A stretch of DNA of 51,758 nucleotides, taken from positions 1-51,758 of the forward strand of contig CASEIX010000065.1 in the NCBI GenBank assembly GCA_949288095.1, in the 5' to 3' direction. Positions 36,343 to 45,703 of this stretch are shown in pieces. A program made the position numbers and the translations under genes. This DNA is from an uncultured Eubacteriales bacterium. Its GTDB lineage: Bacteria > Bacillota > Clostridia > TANB77 > CAG-508. The stretch's first letter is position 1. Each line of letters starts with the position of its first letter. The notes under the pieces were generated by a model that was given only the letters and a program-made list of their open reading frames with translations, was not told the origin of the DNA and made no database searches.

Positions 36343-36714
36343 TTAAAAACCTCCGACAACATTTGCTACAATCGTTAAAATATTAGTTATTCCAAATAAT
36401 AATATTGCGCCAATAACATATGGCTTCAATGTTTCTTTATATTGTGCTTTTTCTTCAGCACTTCCCATTATATATTTAATTCCTATCAAGATTAAAGCAA
36501 TAACAGAACTAACAGAACCAATAATTTGCACAACACCAATAATTTTATTTCCGAAATGTTCTAATTTGCTTGCCCCACTAACACTATTGGTTGAGGATGG
36601 TTTATAATGTTCTGGGTTAAATACCGTTGTTGCTTGTACCACTTGACTGATAAAAAGAATAGCTATGATAAAAATCATAAATGCAACTATTATTTTCTTT
36701 TTATTTTTTTTCAT
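36343..36714 (-). CDS. VirB2/TrbC-like T4SS pilin, paralogue 4 (first gene of the operon)
   Basis: 123 residues: signal peptide (about 1-29), polar linker, and two helices around IKYIMGSAEEKAQYKETL, ending VVGGF. It follows a near-consensus promoter and an AGGAGGG ribosome site, the strongest expression signals in the operon. Confidence 0.8.
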   Translation of the reverse strand: MKKNKKKIIVAFMIFIIAILFISQVVQATTVFNPEHYKPSSTNSVSGASKLEHFGNKIIGVVQIIGSVSSVIALILIGIKYIMGSAEEKAQYKETLKPYVIGAILLFGITNILTIVANVVGGF

Positions 36715-36764
36715 ATTCCACCCTCCTATAATATATTTTCTTTTTCGTTTTACTCTCTCATTTA

Positions 36765-36793
36765 ATTATACCTTATTTTTTTATAATTATCAA
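36765..36793 (-). promoter_or_regulatory. Sigma-A promoter of the type IV secretion operon
   Basis: Minus-strand TTGATA (36788-36793), 17-bp spacer, TATAAT (36765-36770). The leader to the ATG at 36714 is roughly 45 nt. A vegetative-type promoter suggests constitutive expression. Confidence 0.8.
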
Positions 36794-36906
36794 TATATTT
36801 TATAGTAAACCCTTTTTATCTTAATATAAAAAACTGTTTTTGTAAATATATATTTATTGAATTTCAGCAAAAAAATAATATAAAGTAATATTACTTTATA
36901 TTATTT

Positions 36907-36996
36907 TGGCGGAGATGAGAGGGTTCGAACCTCCGCGCCCCTTTCAGGACCTAACTGTTTAGCAAACAGTCCCCTTCACCACTTGGGTACATCTCC
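36907..36996 (-). tRNA. tRNA-Ser, anticodon GCT
   Basis: Class II tRNA with acceptor GGAGATG/CATCTCC, anticodon stem ACTGT/ACAGT around TTGCTAA, a long variable arm, a TTCGA T-loop and encoded CCA (36907-36909). Reads AGC and AGU. Confidence 0.95.
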
Positions 36997-37056
36997 ATAT
37001 AGAATTACTTATAAATAAAAGTTAGATATTATGATATTATCTAACTCTTATGTTAT

Positions 37057-37148
<92 letters not shown>

Positions 37149-37235
37149 ATGTCTCAAAGACATTTTTTATATTAACATATTTTTTAGGATTTTGTCAATA
37201 CTTATTTTAATTTATTATGAATATTTTTTGACCAA

Positions 37236-38705
37236 TTATTCATATATTTCAAATCCTTCTATTTCACCAACATATTTTTTAGTATTTTTTATATAATCTT
37301 TTACTTTTGTGCTTTCTTGATACATATTTTCATCTTCCTTCTTAAAAATGAGAAATTGTACATCTTTCATACTATCTACTTTTTCTATTAGTCCATCTTC
37401 GCCTTTAACTCCAAGATTTCCTTTGAACGGTAAATCAAAATCACCATTATTTCTTCCCAATGGTATCATATATAGTGCAGCTTTATTGGAAAATACAATT
37501 ACTTTTTTATCATTATTTTCTATATATTCTATGACCTTTTCACTTTTTTCATATTCTTCTTTTCCTATCACTCCTCCAAAAAATGGATTTTCCCAAGAAT
37601 ATGGATACTCATCACTTGTTATTGTATTTATCCACATATACATATTAAAAACGGAGAATATAATCATTGCCAAAATAATAATGCCATTAACAATTTTTAA
37701 TATTTTTTGTATTGGCTTTTCAAAATCTTCAAATAAAGTATATATCATGTATACAATATTTATTATCATTAAATACGTTCCAATTATAACATGTGTCCAG
37801 TTAAAAATTGGATAACATATAATAGAAAGCATTATAGAAAATATAAATAATATTTTGATATTTTCTTTTTGTTTTGCTGAAAAAACATTCTTTTTTATAA
37901 AAAGTATACTGACAATTATATTGATAATTGTAATTCCTATCATGTATACAATACCTGAAGAATCAAAAATAAAATTTTCATTTGCAAATTCTGTGATGCC
38001 TCCAAAAGTATAATTAAAAAAGTTAAATAAATTATTATTTATTATTAAATATAATATAAATATAATTCCTCCTAATAAAATAATACTTAAATATTTAGAA
38101 AGTCCTTTGAATTTATTTTTTATTGATTCCTTTGAAATACTTATATATATGATATTTCCTATTAGATAATATATTCCGATATTTTGCTTAGTTAATATTA
38201 TCAATATCGTTATAACAGCTTGTATGAATATATTTTTTCTAGTTTTTTCCTCTATCAAGTAATAAACACCTATCACAAAAAATAATAAAGCCATATTATT
38301 ATAGTTAAAACTTGTTCTTATAAGTAAAAAGAATTCCTGTAAAGCTATAAATAATACTGTTAATATAGATACTGTTTTAGGTAATTTTAATTTTTTTAAT
38401 ATTTTATAAGTATATAAAAATAATGTAGCCATTAAAAGACAATGACAAATTCTGAAAATGCATAAATTTGCCCCCCATATACGAAATAATATTTCTGCAC
38501 CCCAAAAAAATAAAGGCGTTATAATAACATTTATCTCTTCATATATTTTAAATCCATTATACATTTTATATACATTTTGAAAATTCCATATTTCATCATT
38601 TGCCTCTAGATATATATTTAAGCATATCCCTAATGAAACAAGAAAAAATAATATAAAAACAATTATATTATCTTTTTCTTTAACTTTATTTATTATATTT
38701 TTCAT
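37236..38705 (-). CDS. Polytopic GT-C type glycosyltransferase (family 39-like)
   Basis: 489 residues with about 11-12 membrane helices. The first extracytoplasmic loop carries an acidic motif (EANDEIWN near residue 34), the position of the catalytic Asp/Glu in lipid-phosphate-sugar dependent GT-C enzymes. The C-terminal 100 residues form a small soluble domain. It probably glycosylates envelope components with a polyprenyl-linked sugar. The donor and acceptor are unknown. Its start overlaps the stop of the DUF4446 gene by 4 bp. Confidence 0.65.
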   Translation of the reverse strand: MKNIINKVKEKDNIIVFILFFLVSLGICLNIYLEANDEIWNFQNVYKMYNGFKIYEEINVIITPLFFWGAEILFRIWGANLCIFRICHCLLMATLFLYTYKILKKLKLPKTVSILTVLFIALQEFFLLIRTSFNYNNMALLFFVIGVYYLIEEKTRKNIFIQAVITILIILTKQNIGIYYLIGNIIYISISKESIKNKFKGLSKYLSIILLGGIIFILYLIINNNLFNFFNYTFGGITEFANENFIFDSSGIVYMIGITIINIIVSILFIKKNVFSAKQKENIKILFIFSIMLSIICYPIFNWTHVIIGTYLMIINIVYMIYTLFEDFEKPIQKILKIVNGIIILAMIIFSVFNMYMWINTITSDEYPYSWENPFFGGVIGKEEYEKSEKVIEYIENNDKKVIVFSNKAALYMIPLGRNNGDFDLPFKGNLGVKGEDGLIEKVDSMKDVQFLIFKKEDENMYQESTKVKDYIKNTKKYVGEIEGFEIYE

Positions 38706-39223
38706 TGTTCCCTAACCTTATATATTTGTTTATTTTCTATTGCTTTTTGTATAGCTTCTCCTTCTTCTTCAGAAATCGTATATTTTGATTTGCCATTTTC
38801 TACAGGTTTTGCATATATATTTGACATTTCTCTAGAATAAATACCATTTAAAACAACTCCATTATTCTTTTCGTCTAACATAGCAAGTGCAAAACTCAAA
38901 TCACTTCCTGTATCTTTAAATGCATTATATCTAACAATTCCTATCTTTTGAATACAAGTATCCATGTTTGCATCTATGGCATCCACTAAATTTTTGATTT
39001 CTGCATTTTGTTTTTCTACTCTTTCTACTCTATACATATAATTCTCTAAATCTTCTTCTATGTTTTCTCCATTTCCTAATTTTTGTAAAAAAGTTTTGTA
39101 ATTTTTATTGATAGAGTGAAGTCTTACTAGCATGATAAGAAATCCTAAAAAAAGAATACACAATACAATACCATTTATTATTAGAAAAGTATCTGTCCTC
39201 ACAAACTCTAATATTGCCTCCAT
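38702..39223 (-). CDS. DUF4446-family membrane protein
   Basis: 173 residues: an N-terminal helix (about 12-34), a coiled-coil segment (about 60-85) and a domain with the family motif IGIVRYNAFKDTGSDLSFAL. DUF4446 genes commonly sit next to parB in Firmicutes, as here (13 bp after parB). Function is unknown. Confidence 0.85.
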   Translation of the reverse strand: MEAILEFVRTDTFLIINGIVLCILFLGFLIMLVRLHSINKNYKTFLQKLGNGENIEEDLENYMYRVERVEKQNAEIKNLVDAIDANMDTCIQKIGIVRYNAFKDTGSDLSFALAMLDEKNNGVVLNGIYSREMSNIYAKPVENGKSKYTISEEEGEAIQKAIENKQIYKVREQ

Positions 39224-39236
39224 CCAATCACCTTCC

Positions 39237-40076
39237 TTATTTTATTAAATTTAATATTCTTTCTAAGTCATCATTAGATGTATATTCTATGATAATTTTT
39301 CCCCTTCTCTTTCCAGCATCTAGTCTTACTTTAGATCCAAAGAAACTTTGAAAATTATCTTCTATGCTTTTATACAATATATGGTTTCTATCTGATTCTT
39401 CTTTTGTTTCTTTTACTCTCGCCTTTTTCTCAACTTGTCTAACTGTTGCACCTCTTTCTAACATTTGTACAGCTGTTTTATATTGTTTTTCTGGATCTGT
39501 AATGGCAAGTAATGCTTTACAATGTCCTTCTGTCAATTTTCCTTCTTTTGCCATTTCTAATACTCTAGGCTCTAAATTTAAGATTCTAACAATGTTCGCA
39601 ATTGTACTTCTTCCTTTACCTAATTTTTTAGCCACTTCTTCTTGTGATAATCCATAATTATCTATTAAAGTTCTAACACCTAATGCTTTTTCATAAGGAT
39701 TTAAATCTTCCCTTTGCATATTTTCTATTAGTGAAATTTCAGAATTAATTCTTTCATTATCTTCTCTAATAATGGCAGGAATTTCTGTTAGTCCAGCTAT
39801 TTTAGAAGCTCTCCATCTTCTCTCTCCTGCAACAATCCCATAATATCCATCTTTTTTGGTTACAACAATTGGTTGTATCAATCCATATTCTTTTATAGAT
39901 TCTGCTAATTCTTCTAATGATTCTTGGTCAAAATTCTTTCTTGGTTGATCTCTATTAGGTTCTACTTCTGTTACTTTCAAATTCTTTAATATATCATTTT
40001 CTTGCATTTGTTCTTCTTCTGGTGCTGGTCCGAATAATGCATCTAATCCTTTTCCTAAACCTGACATTTTTGCCAT
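39237..40076 (-). CDS. parB: Chromosome-partitioning CTPase/DNA-binding protein ParB (Spo0J)
   Basis: Binds parS sites near the origin, spreads as a CTP-dependent clamp and loads condensin. The N-terminal motif GLGKGLDALFG is diagnostic. The CTP-binding GERRWRA motif (near 85-95) and the helix-turn-helix around LSQEEVAKKLGKGRSTIANI are intact. 279 residues. It is downstream of parA, with 64 bp between. I found no canonical parS in the window. Confidence 0.95.
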   Translation of the reverse strand: MAKMSGLGKGLDALFGPAPEEEQMQENDILKNLKVTEVEPNRDQPRKNFDQESLEELAESIKEYGLIQPIVVTKKDGYYGIVAGERRWRASKIAGLTEIPAIIREDNERINSEISLIENMQREDLNPYEKALGVRTLIDNYGLSQEEVAKKLGKGRSTIANIVRILNLEPRVLEMAKEGKLTEGHCKALLAITDPEKQYKTAVQMLERGATVRQVEKKARVKETKEESDRNHILYKSIEDNFQSFFGSKVRLDAGKRRGKIIIEYTSNDDLERILNLIK

Positions 40077-40140
40077 TTATATCTCCTCCTTTATTTTTCT
40101 ATTAGTACGCTTTATTTTTATGTTGACCTGCTTGTTAGTT

Positions 40141-40929
40141 TTACATCATATGTTTTGCTTTCTTTTCTTCTTCATTGATTTTTAAAAATTCTTTTGCAAA
40201 TTTCATATAGGCTTTTGCCCCTTTTGATCTTGGATCATATTCTGTAATCGGCATTCCATAACTTGGTGCTTCACTTAATCTTACATTTCTTGGTATAACC
40301 GTTTTATATACTTTATCATTAAAGTATTTTTTTACTTCTTTCACAACTTGGTTTGATAAATTCGTTCTTATGTCATACATCGTAAGTAAAGCGCCTTCTA
40401 CCATAATGTTTTTATTTAAATGTTTTTTTACTAAATTTACAGTATTTAACAATTGTCCTAATCCTTCTAACGCAAAATATTCACATTGTACAGGAATCAA
40501 CACACTATCTGAAGCAGTAAATGCATTTAATGTAATCAAACCTAATGATGGTGGACAATCTATGAAGATGTAATCAAAATTCTCTTTTATTTCCTCTAGT
40601 TTTTCTTTTAATCTTTGTTCTCTTGACATCATAGATACTAGCTCCACTTCTGCTCCTGCCAAATTCATGTTTGAAGGACATAACAATAAGTTTTTTATGA
40701 CTGTTTTTTGAAGTGCCTGTTTTATTTCTGTATCATTTACTAAAATATCATATGTAGAAAATTCTACCTCTTTCTCGATTCCTAATCCACTTGTCGCATT
40801 CCCTTGAGGATCTGCGTCTATCAATAATACTTTTTTTCCTTTTTTTGCTAATATTGTACTTAAATTAACAGTTGTCGTTGTCTTACCAACGCCTCCTTTT
40901 TGGTTTGCTACTGATATTACCTTTCCCAA
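40141..40929 (-). CDS. parA: Chromosome-partitioning ATPase ParA (Soj)
   Basis: Deviant Walker-type ATPase: KGGVGKTTT near residue 10, the DADPQGN motif near 40 and a DCPPSLG motif near 120. It works with ParB in origin segregation, and in Bacillus also modulates DnaA. I prefer the TTG at 40929 (start MGKVISVANQKGG, 262 residues), because GGAGG lies 8 bp before it. The ATG at 40944 overlaps that ribosome site. Confidence 0.94.
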   Translation of the reverse strand: MGKVISVANQKGGVGKTTTTVNLSTILAKKGKKVLLIDADPQGNATSGLGIEKEVEFSTYDILVNDTEIKQALQKTVIKNLLLCPSNMNLAGAEVELVSMMSREQRLKEKLEEIKENFDYIFIDCPPSLGLITLNAFTASDSVLIPVQCEYFALEGLGQLLNTVNLVKKHLNKNIMVEGALLTMYDIRTNLSNQVVKEVKKYFNDKVYKTVIPRNVRLSEAPSYGMPITEYDPRSKGAKAYMKFAKEFLKINEEEKKAKHMM

Positions 40930-40988
40930 AATCTTCGCCTCCATTTTTAGTTAATATTTACTCTTTAGTTTGTTTATATTCTATAATA

Positions 40989-41017
40989 ATCATATATAAA
41001 TATAAAAAAAAAGTCAA
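40989..41017 (-). promoter_or_regulatory. Sigma-A type promoter for parA-parB
   Basis: Minus-strand TTGACT (41012-41017), 17-bp spacer, TATGAT (40989-40994). The -35 box lies inside the terminator stem of the upstream rsmG operon. Confidence 0.7.
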
Positions 41018-41049
41018 TAAAAATTCACAATTTTTTTGACTTTTTTTAT
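41004..41049 (-). terminator. Terminator after rsmG
   Basis: AAAAAAAGTCAA and TTGACTTTTTTT form an A/T-rich stem whose arms extend into AAAAATT/AATTTTT. The run of T follows in either direction. It ends the mnmE-mnmG-rsmG transcript. Confidence 0.7.
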
Positions 41050-41063
41050 TACATTTTTTATTT

Positions 41064-41786
41064 TTAGTAAAGTGGCTCTTTTGATGGAATTCCAGGCTTT
41101 CTAGGATATTTACTAGGTGTATTTTCCGTTTTTTCTATTAAAATTACATTTCTTTTATTGTCACTTTTAGGTAATGTAAATTCTTCTATATCAACAATTT
41201 CTCCACCTAATATTTTTATTGACTTTTTGCTCTTCGAAATTTCGTCACTAATTTCAGAGCCTTTCATGCATATTGCTCTTCCTTTTATTTTTACCATCGG
41301 TAACATATACTCTGATAAAGTTGTTAGATTTGCCACAGCTCTCGAGGTGGCTACATCATACTTTTCTCTATATTGTTTATTTTTTGCATATTCCTCTATC
41401 CTAGCATGTACTGCATTTATATTTTCTAATCCTAGTTCTTTTATTACTTCATCTAAAAATTTAATTCTTTTATTTAAAGAATCTAATAAAGTAATTTTTA
41501 AATCTTTACGCAAAATTTTTATTGGTATCCCTGGAAATCCCGCTCCAGTTCCAATATCTATCACAGATTCATTTGGTTTTATATATTGAATAATGGTTAA
41601 AGAATCAATAAAATGTTTCAAGATGATTTCTTTAGGTTCAACGATTGCCGTTAAATTTATCTTTTCATTCCATTCTATTAATAAATTCATATATTGATAA
41701 AATTTTTGCAATTGTTCCTCTGTAAACACAATATCAATTTCTTTTCCATAATCTATCATTAAATCAGAAAATTCTTGGATATTCAT
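41064..41786 (-). CDS. rsmG: 16S rRNA (guanine527-N7)-methyltransferase
   Basis: SAM-dependent enzyme that methylates G527. The SAM motif VIDIGTGAGFPGIPI is near residue 70. The conserved ATSRAVANL motif is near 145. The C-terminal RKPGIPSKEPL tail is typical. 240 residues. It is 3 bp from mnmG, the usual pair near the origin. Confidence 0.95.
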   Translation of the reverse strand: MNIQEFSDLMIDYGKEIDIVFTEEQLQKFYQYMNLLIEWNEKINLTAIVEPKEIILKHFIDSLTIIQYIKPNESVIDIGTGAGFPGIPIKILRKDLKITLLDSLNKRIKFLDEVIKELGLENINAVHARIEEYAKNKQYREKYDVATSRAVANLTTLSEYMLPMVKIKGRAICMKGSEISDEISKSKKSIKILGGEIVDIEEFTLPKSDNKRNVILIEKTENTPSKYPRKPGIPSKEPLY

Positions 41787-41789
41787 TTC

Positions 41790-43682
41790 TTATTTCCTTT
41801 CGCTATTTTTTTCTTCTTTTAATTGTTGCAAATATATTAAAAGTACAGATACATCAGCAGGTGAAACTCCTGATATTCTAGATGCTTGCCCTATTGAATG
41901 TGGTTTAAATTTATTTAATTTCTGTCTTCCTTCTAAACTAATTCCTTTGATTTTTTCATAATCCACATCATCTGGTAATATTTTTTCTTCTAATTTTTTA
42001 AATTTTTCTACTTGTGCTTCTTGTAATTTAATATATCCTTCATATTTTATCTGAATTTCCACTTCTTCTTGTTCTTGCCTTGAAAGTTCAGGTCTATTTT
42101 TATCTATTTTGCTTAAATTTTGATAAGTTAACTCTGGTCTTTTTAATAATTCTGCCATTTTTGTTCCTGTTGTTAATGCCGAAGTTCCTTGTTCTATTAG
42201 GAACTGATTTACTTCCTCTGTTGGTTTTACTACCAAATGTTGTAATCTTTCCTTTTCTTTTTCTATATTTTCTTTTTTCTTCAAAAACTTTTGATATCTT
42301 TCTTCTGATATTAATCCAATTTCATGTCCAATTGTTGTCAATCTTAAATCTGCATTATCTTGCCTTAAAAGTAGTCTATATTCTGCTCTAGAAGTCATCA
42401 TTCTATATGGCTCATTAGTTCCTTTTGTAGCAATATCATCGATTAAAACACCAATATAAGCTTGAGATCTATCTAATATTAATGGTTCTTTTCCTTTTAT
42501 TTTTTGTACGGCATTAATTCCTGCAATTAATCCTTGTGCTGCTGCTTCTTCATATCCTGATGTTCCATTGATTTGTCCTGCCATAAATAACCCATCAAAT
42601 CCTTTATATTCTAAGGATAATTTTAAATTTGATGGATCAATACAATCATATTCTATAGCATATGCTGGTCTTGTAAATTCTGCATGTTCCAATCCTGGTA
42701 TTGTTCTATAAAGAGCAATTTGCACATCTTCTGGAAGTGATGAACTCATTCCTTGTATATACATTTCTTCTGTATCTAATCCTACCGGCTCTACGAAAGC
42801 TTGATGTCTTGGTTTATCACTAAATCTTACCACTTTATCTTCTATAGAAGGACAATATCTAGGACCTGTTCCTTCAATCTTTCCAGCATATAATGGTGAT
42901 CTATGTAAGTTATTTCTGATAATTTCATGTGTTTTTTCATTGGTATATGTTAAATAGCAATCTACTTGTTTAAAATCCTTTGGTTCATCCTCAAAAGAAA
43001 ATGCTTCTATTCCTTGATCTCCTTTTTGTATCTCCATTTTACTAAAATCTATACTTCTTCTATTGATTCTAGCTGGTGTTCCTGTTTTAAATCTTACTAA
43101 AGGAATTCCTAAATTTTTCAAAACATCTGATAATTGATTAGCTGCTGCTACCCCATCAGGACCACTTTCTTTTGAATATTCACCAATAAAGATTTTTCCT
43201 TTTAAATATGTACCTGTTGCTAAAATTACTGTTTTTACCTGATAGACTGCTCCTACATCTGTTTTAATAGCTTTCACTTTTCCGTTGTCAATGATGATAT
43301 CTACTATCTCCCCCTGTTTTACTTCTAGATTTTCTTGTTTCTCTAAAGTATGTTTCATTTCCGCTTGATATTTTTTTCTATCAGCCTGTGCTCTTAAAGA
43401 ATGTACAGCTGGTCCTTTTGAAGTATTTAACATTTTTATTTGTATCATGGTTTTATCAATATTTTTTCCCATCTCTCCACCTAGAGCATCAATTTCTCTT
43501 ACTAAATGCCCTTTAGAACTTCCTCCTATATGTGGATTACATGGCATATTTGCAATTGCTTCCAAACTAATTGAAAATATTAAAGTCTTCATTCCTAATC
43601 TTGCCGCTGCAAGCGCTGCTTCACATCCAGCATGTCCCGCCCCAACAACAGCTACATCATATTCTCCTGCATTATATTCCAT
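41790..43682 (-). CDS. mnmG: tRNA uridine-5-carboxymethylaminomethyl(34) synthesis enzyme MnmG
   Basis: FAD protein that with MnmE modifies U34 in tRNAs reading NNA/NNG codons. The FAD-binding [12 protein letters not shown] motif is near residue 10. The [26 protein letters not shown] core and [25 protein letters not shown] C-terminal motif are present. 630 residues, as expected. I chose the ATG at 43682, with AAGGAGAG before it. The frame is open 141 bp further upstream, but that extension is basic, low-complexity and outside the family length. Confidence 0.95.
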   Translation of the reverse strand: MEYNAGEYDVAVVGAGHAGCEAALAAARLGMKTLIFSISLEAIANMPCNPHIGGSSKGHLVREIDALGGEMGKNIDKTMIQIKMLNTSKGPAVHSLRAQADRKKYQAEMKHTLEKQENLEVKQGEIVDIIIDNGKVKAIKTDVGAVYQVKTVILATGTYLKGKIFIGEYSKESGPDGVAAANQLSDVLKNLGIPLVRFKTGTPARINRRSIDFSKMEIQKGDQGIEAFSFEDEPKDFKQVDCYLTYTNEKTHEIIRNNLHRSPLYAGKIEGTGPRYCPSIEDKVVRFSDKPRHQAFVEPVGLDTEEMYIQGMSSSLPEDVQIALYRTIPGLEHAEFTRPAYAIEYDCIDPSNLKLSLEYKGFDGLFMAGQINGTSGYEEAAAQGLIAGINAVQKIKGKEPLILDRSQAYIGVLIDDIATKGTNEPYRMMTSRAEYRLLLRQDNADLRLTTIGHEIGLISEERYQKFLKKKENIEKEKERLQHLVVKPTEEVNQFLIEQGTSALTTGTKMAELLKRPELTYQNLSKIDKNRPELSRQEQEEVEIQIKYEGYIKLQEAQVEKFKKLEEKILPDDVDYEKIKGISLEGRQKLNKFKPHSIGQASRISGVSPADVSVLLIYLQQLKEEKNSERK

Positions 43683-44162
43683 TTTTTCTCTCCTTTTTTC
43701 ATTCCGTGTGAAACAGAAAGTTTTGTTTTGTTCTTTTTTTATTTTAAATTTTACTTTTTGGTAAAACCACTTTTTGTATATTGCCTTTTTATCAATCATT
43801 TGTTTTGCGAACAATGTATACATAAAGTTTGTTTTTTATGTATCGATATGCTAAGGTTCGCTATTTTTCTATTGTTGCTCGATTTTTGTTCGCCCCTTGT
43901 TTACATTGATTGATAAGTAAATTTTTTAAACTTTTTTGTTCTTTTTTTACTTTTTTATTTTCTTTACAGCTTTTTTTATGCTTTTTTCTTTTACCTTCTC
44001 ATTTTTTAGCAGTTCTACATGTTTATTTTACATATATTTTTATTCTTTACTTTTATTTGCTTTTAAAATTCATTTTAAGCTTATTTTTGCGTTTTATTAT
44101 AAAATTATACTTTTTGTAATTATTTTTTGTTTATTTTCGATTTTCGTTCGTTGTTAGTTACT
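43683..44162. other. 480-bp gene-free, strongly purine-skewed spacer between mnmE and mnmG
   Basis: On the transcribed (minus) strand it is very A-rich and poor in T and C. No credible gene is present: the open frames are Phe/Leu-rich translations of T-runs. At 43805-43861 an imperfect hairpin pairs GCGAAC with GTTCGC and ATACATAAA with TTTATGTAT. At 43701-43716 the sequence attccgtgtgaaacag matches only half of a parS palindrome. Confidence 0.6.
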
Positions 44163-45534
44163 TTATTTTCCTAAGCAGAACTTTGAAAAAATTTCATTAA
44201 TGATATCTTCTGTTACAAATTCTCCAGTAATATTTCCTAAATCTTCTAAAATTTGTTTTATATAAACAGCAACAATATCAATTGGCATTTTTTCTTTCAT
44301 TGTATCTTTTGTCTTTTTTATACTTTCAATTGCTTGATGAATTAAATTTTTATGTCTAATATTTGTAATCACCAAATCATTATCTATATTAATCTCATTT
44401 ATTTCAAATAATTTTGTAATTTCTGCATATACATCATCAATACCAATATTATTTAGTGCAGATATTTCTAAAATACTATCTGTCACTTCTTTAAAATCTT
44501 TATCTTCTTTATGTAATTCTCGCTGTAAATCTATTTTGTTTAATAAAATAATGACTTTTTTGCCTTTTATAATCTCTAAAATTTCTTTATCTTCTTTTGA
44601 TAATGGTTTAGACGCATCGAAAATAGCAATGATTAAGTCTGCATTTTTGGCGATTTCTTTTGATTTATGAATTCCTATTTTTTCTACTTCATCTTTTGCA
44701 TTTCTAATACCTGCTGTATCAATTAGTTTTAAAGGAATTCCATTTATATTTACAAATTCTTCTATAGTATCTCTTGTTGTTCCTTCAAATTCGGTTACAA
44801 TTGCCCTATCTTCTTTTAAAATCCTATTTAAAAGAGAAGATTTTCCTGCATTTGGTTTTCCTATAATAGCTGTTTTTATTCCTTCTTTTAAGATTTTTCC
44901 ATTATCAAAACTTTTTTCAAGTTTATTTAGTTTATTTTCTACACTATTTAGCATATTCATAATTTCATTATTGGTAACTTCTTCTACATCATATTCTGGA
45001 TAATCAATAGCTACTTCTATATTCACCATAACATCTAGTATTTCTTGCTTAATAGCTGAGATTTCTTTTGATAATCCACCTTCTAATTGCTTTATCCCTG
45101 CTTGTACTTCCTTTTCACTTTTAGCATTTATGACATCAATAACTGATTCTGCTTGTGTTAAATCAATTCTGCCATTCAAAAAAGCTCTTTTGGTAAATTC
45201 TCCTGGTTCCGCTAATTGTGCTCCATTTTCTAAACATAGTTCTAATATTTTTTTCATAACAACATTTCCACCATGTGAGTTAATTTCACACATATTCTCT
45301 GTTGTATAGCTCATAGGTTCTTTAAAATAAGAAACCAATACTTCATCAATTATTTTTTCATTTTCTATGATATGTCCATATTTCATGGTATATCCTTTTA
45401 TTTCTTCTATGCTCTCTTGTTTCTTTGGTTTAAATATTTTTTCTAATATTTCAAAGCAATTTTTTCCACTCATTCTAATAATCCCGATTCCCCCAATCCC
45501 GAGGAGCCGTAGATATGGAAGCAATTGTACTCAT
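44163..45534 (-). CDS. mnmE: tRNA modification GTPase MnmE, split by +1 frameshift at CGG
   Basis: GTPase partner of MnmG in U34 modification. The zero frame from the ATG at 45534 (GAGGTG ribosome site) encodes MSTIASISTAP and then meets CGG (codon 12), stopping soon after. Skipping the C at 45501 continues as GIGGIGIIRMSG, the normal MnmE N-terminus, giving 456 residues, the standard size. The G-domain is intact: GKPNAGKSSL near 225, DTAG near 270 and NKID near 330. The C-terminus is CLGK, including the conserved FCLGK cysteine. If not recoded, the protein could only start at a TTG at 45524 without a ribosome site and with a wrong N-terminus. Confidence 0.88.
45498..45501 (-). other. Candidate +1 recoding site CGGG in mnmE
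   Basis: Zero-frame minus-strand context is ACG GCT CCT CGG GAT TGG GGG. Homology requires GCT CCT GGG ATT GGG GGA ATC GGG ATT, that is, CGGG read as one glycine at a conserved glycine position of MnmE. Confidence 0.75.
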
Positions 45535-45627
45535 GAAATTCACCTCTCTTTTTTATCAATCATAATTATATCATATTATGTCAATTTTTAAAATACTTAT
45601 TAGAAAATTGTCTATTTTTGTCTTTAC

Positions 45628-45703
45628 AAAAAAATAAAAAGAGGTCATAGGCAATTTATACAAACTCCGTATAAAATTTGACCTTTGACCTCAAATTTTT
45701 ATT
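45628..45703 (-). terminator. Terminator after jag
   Basis: A long two-part hairpin directly after the jag stop: GAGGTCA/TGACCTC outer stem and AATTTATAC/GTATAAAATT inner stem, flanked by AAAAATAAAA and TTTTTATTTT. It ends the rpmH-to-jag transcript and separates it from mnmE. Confidence 0.8.

Noticed and set aside
21959..36714. Calling the T4SS region an integrative conjugative element or prophage
   Set aside because: No integrase, relaxase, coupling protein or att repeats are visible, and both flanks are core genes.
43701..43716. parS-like half palindrome (gtgaaaca) near parA/parB
   Set aside because: Only one half of TGTTTCACGTGAAACA is matched. The other half has several mismatches. I found no full parS anywhere in the window.
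43632..44157. Several Phe-rich open frames on the plus strand between mnmE and mnmG
   Set aside because: They reflect T-rich composition, lack ribosome sites and run against the operon direction.
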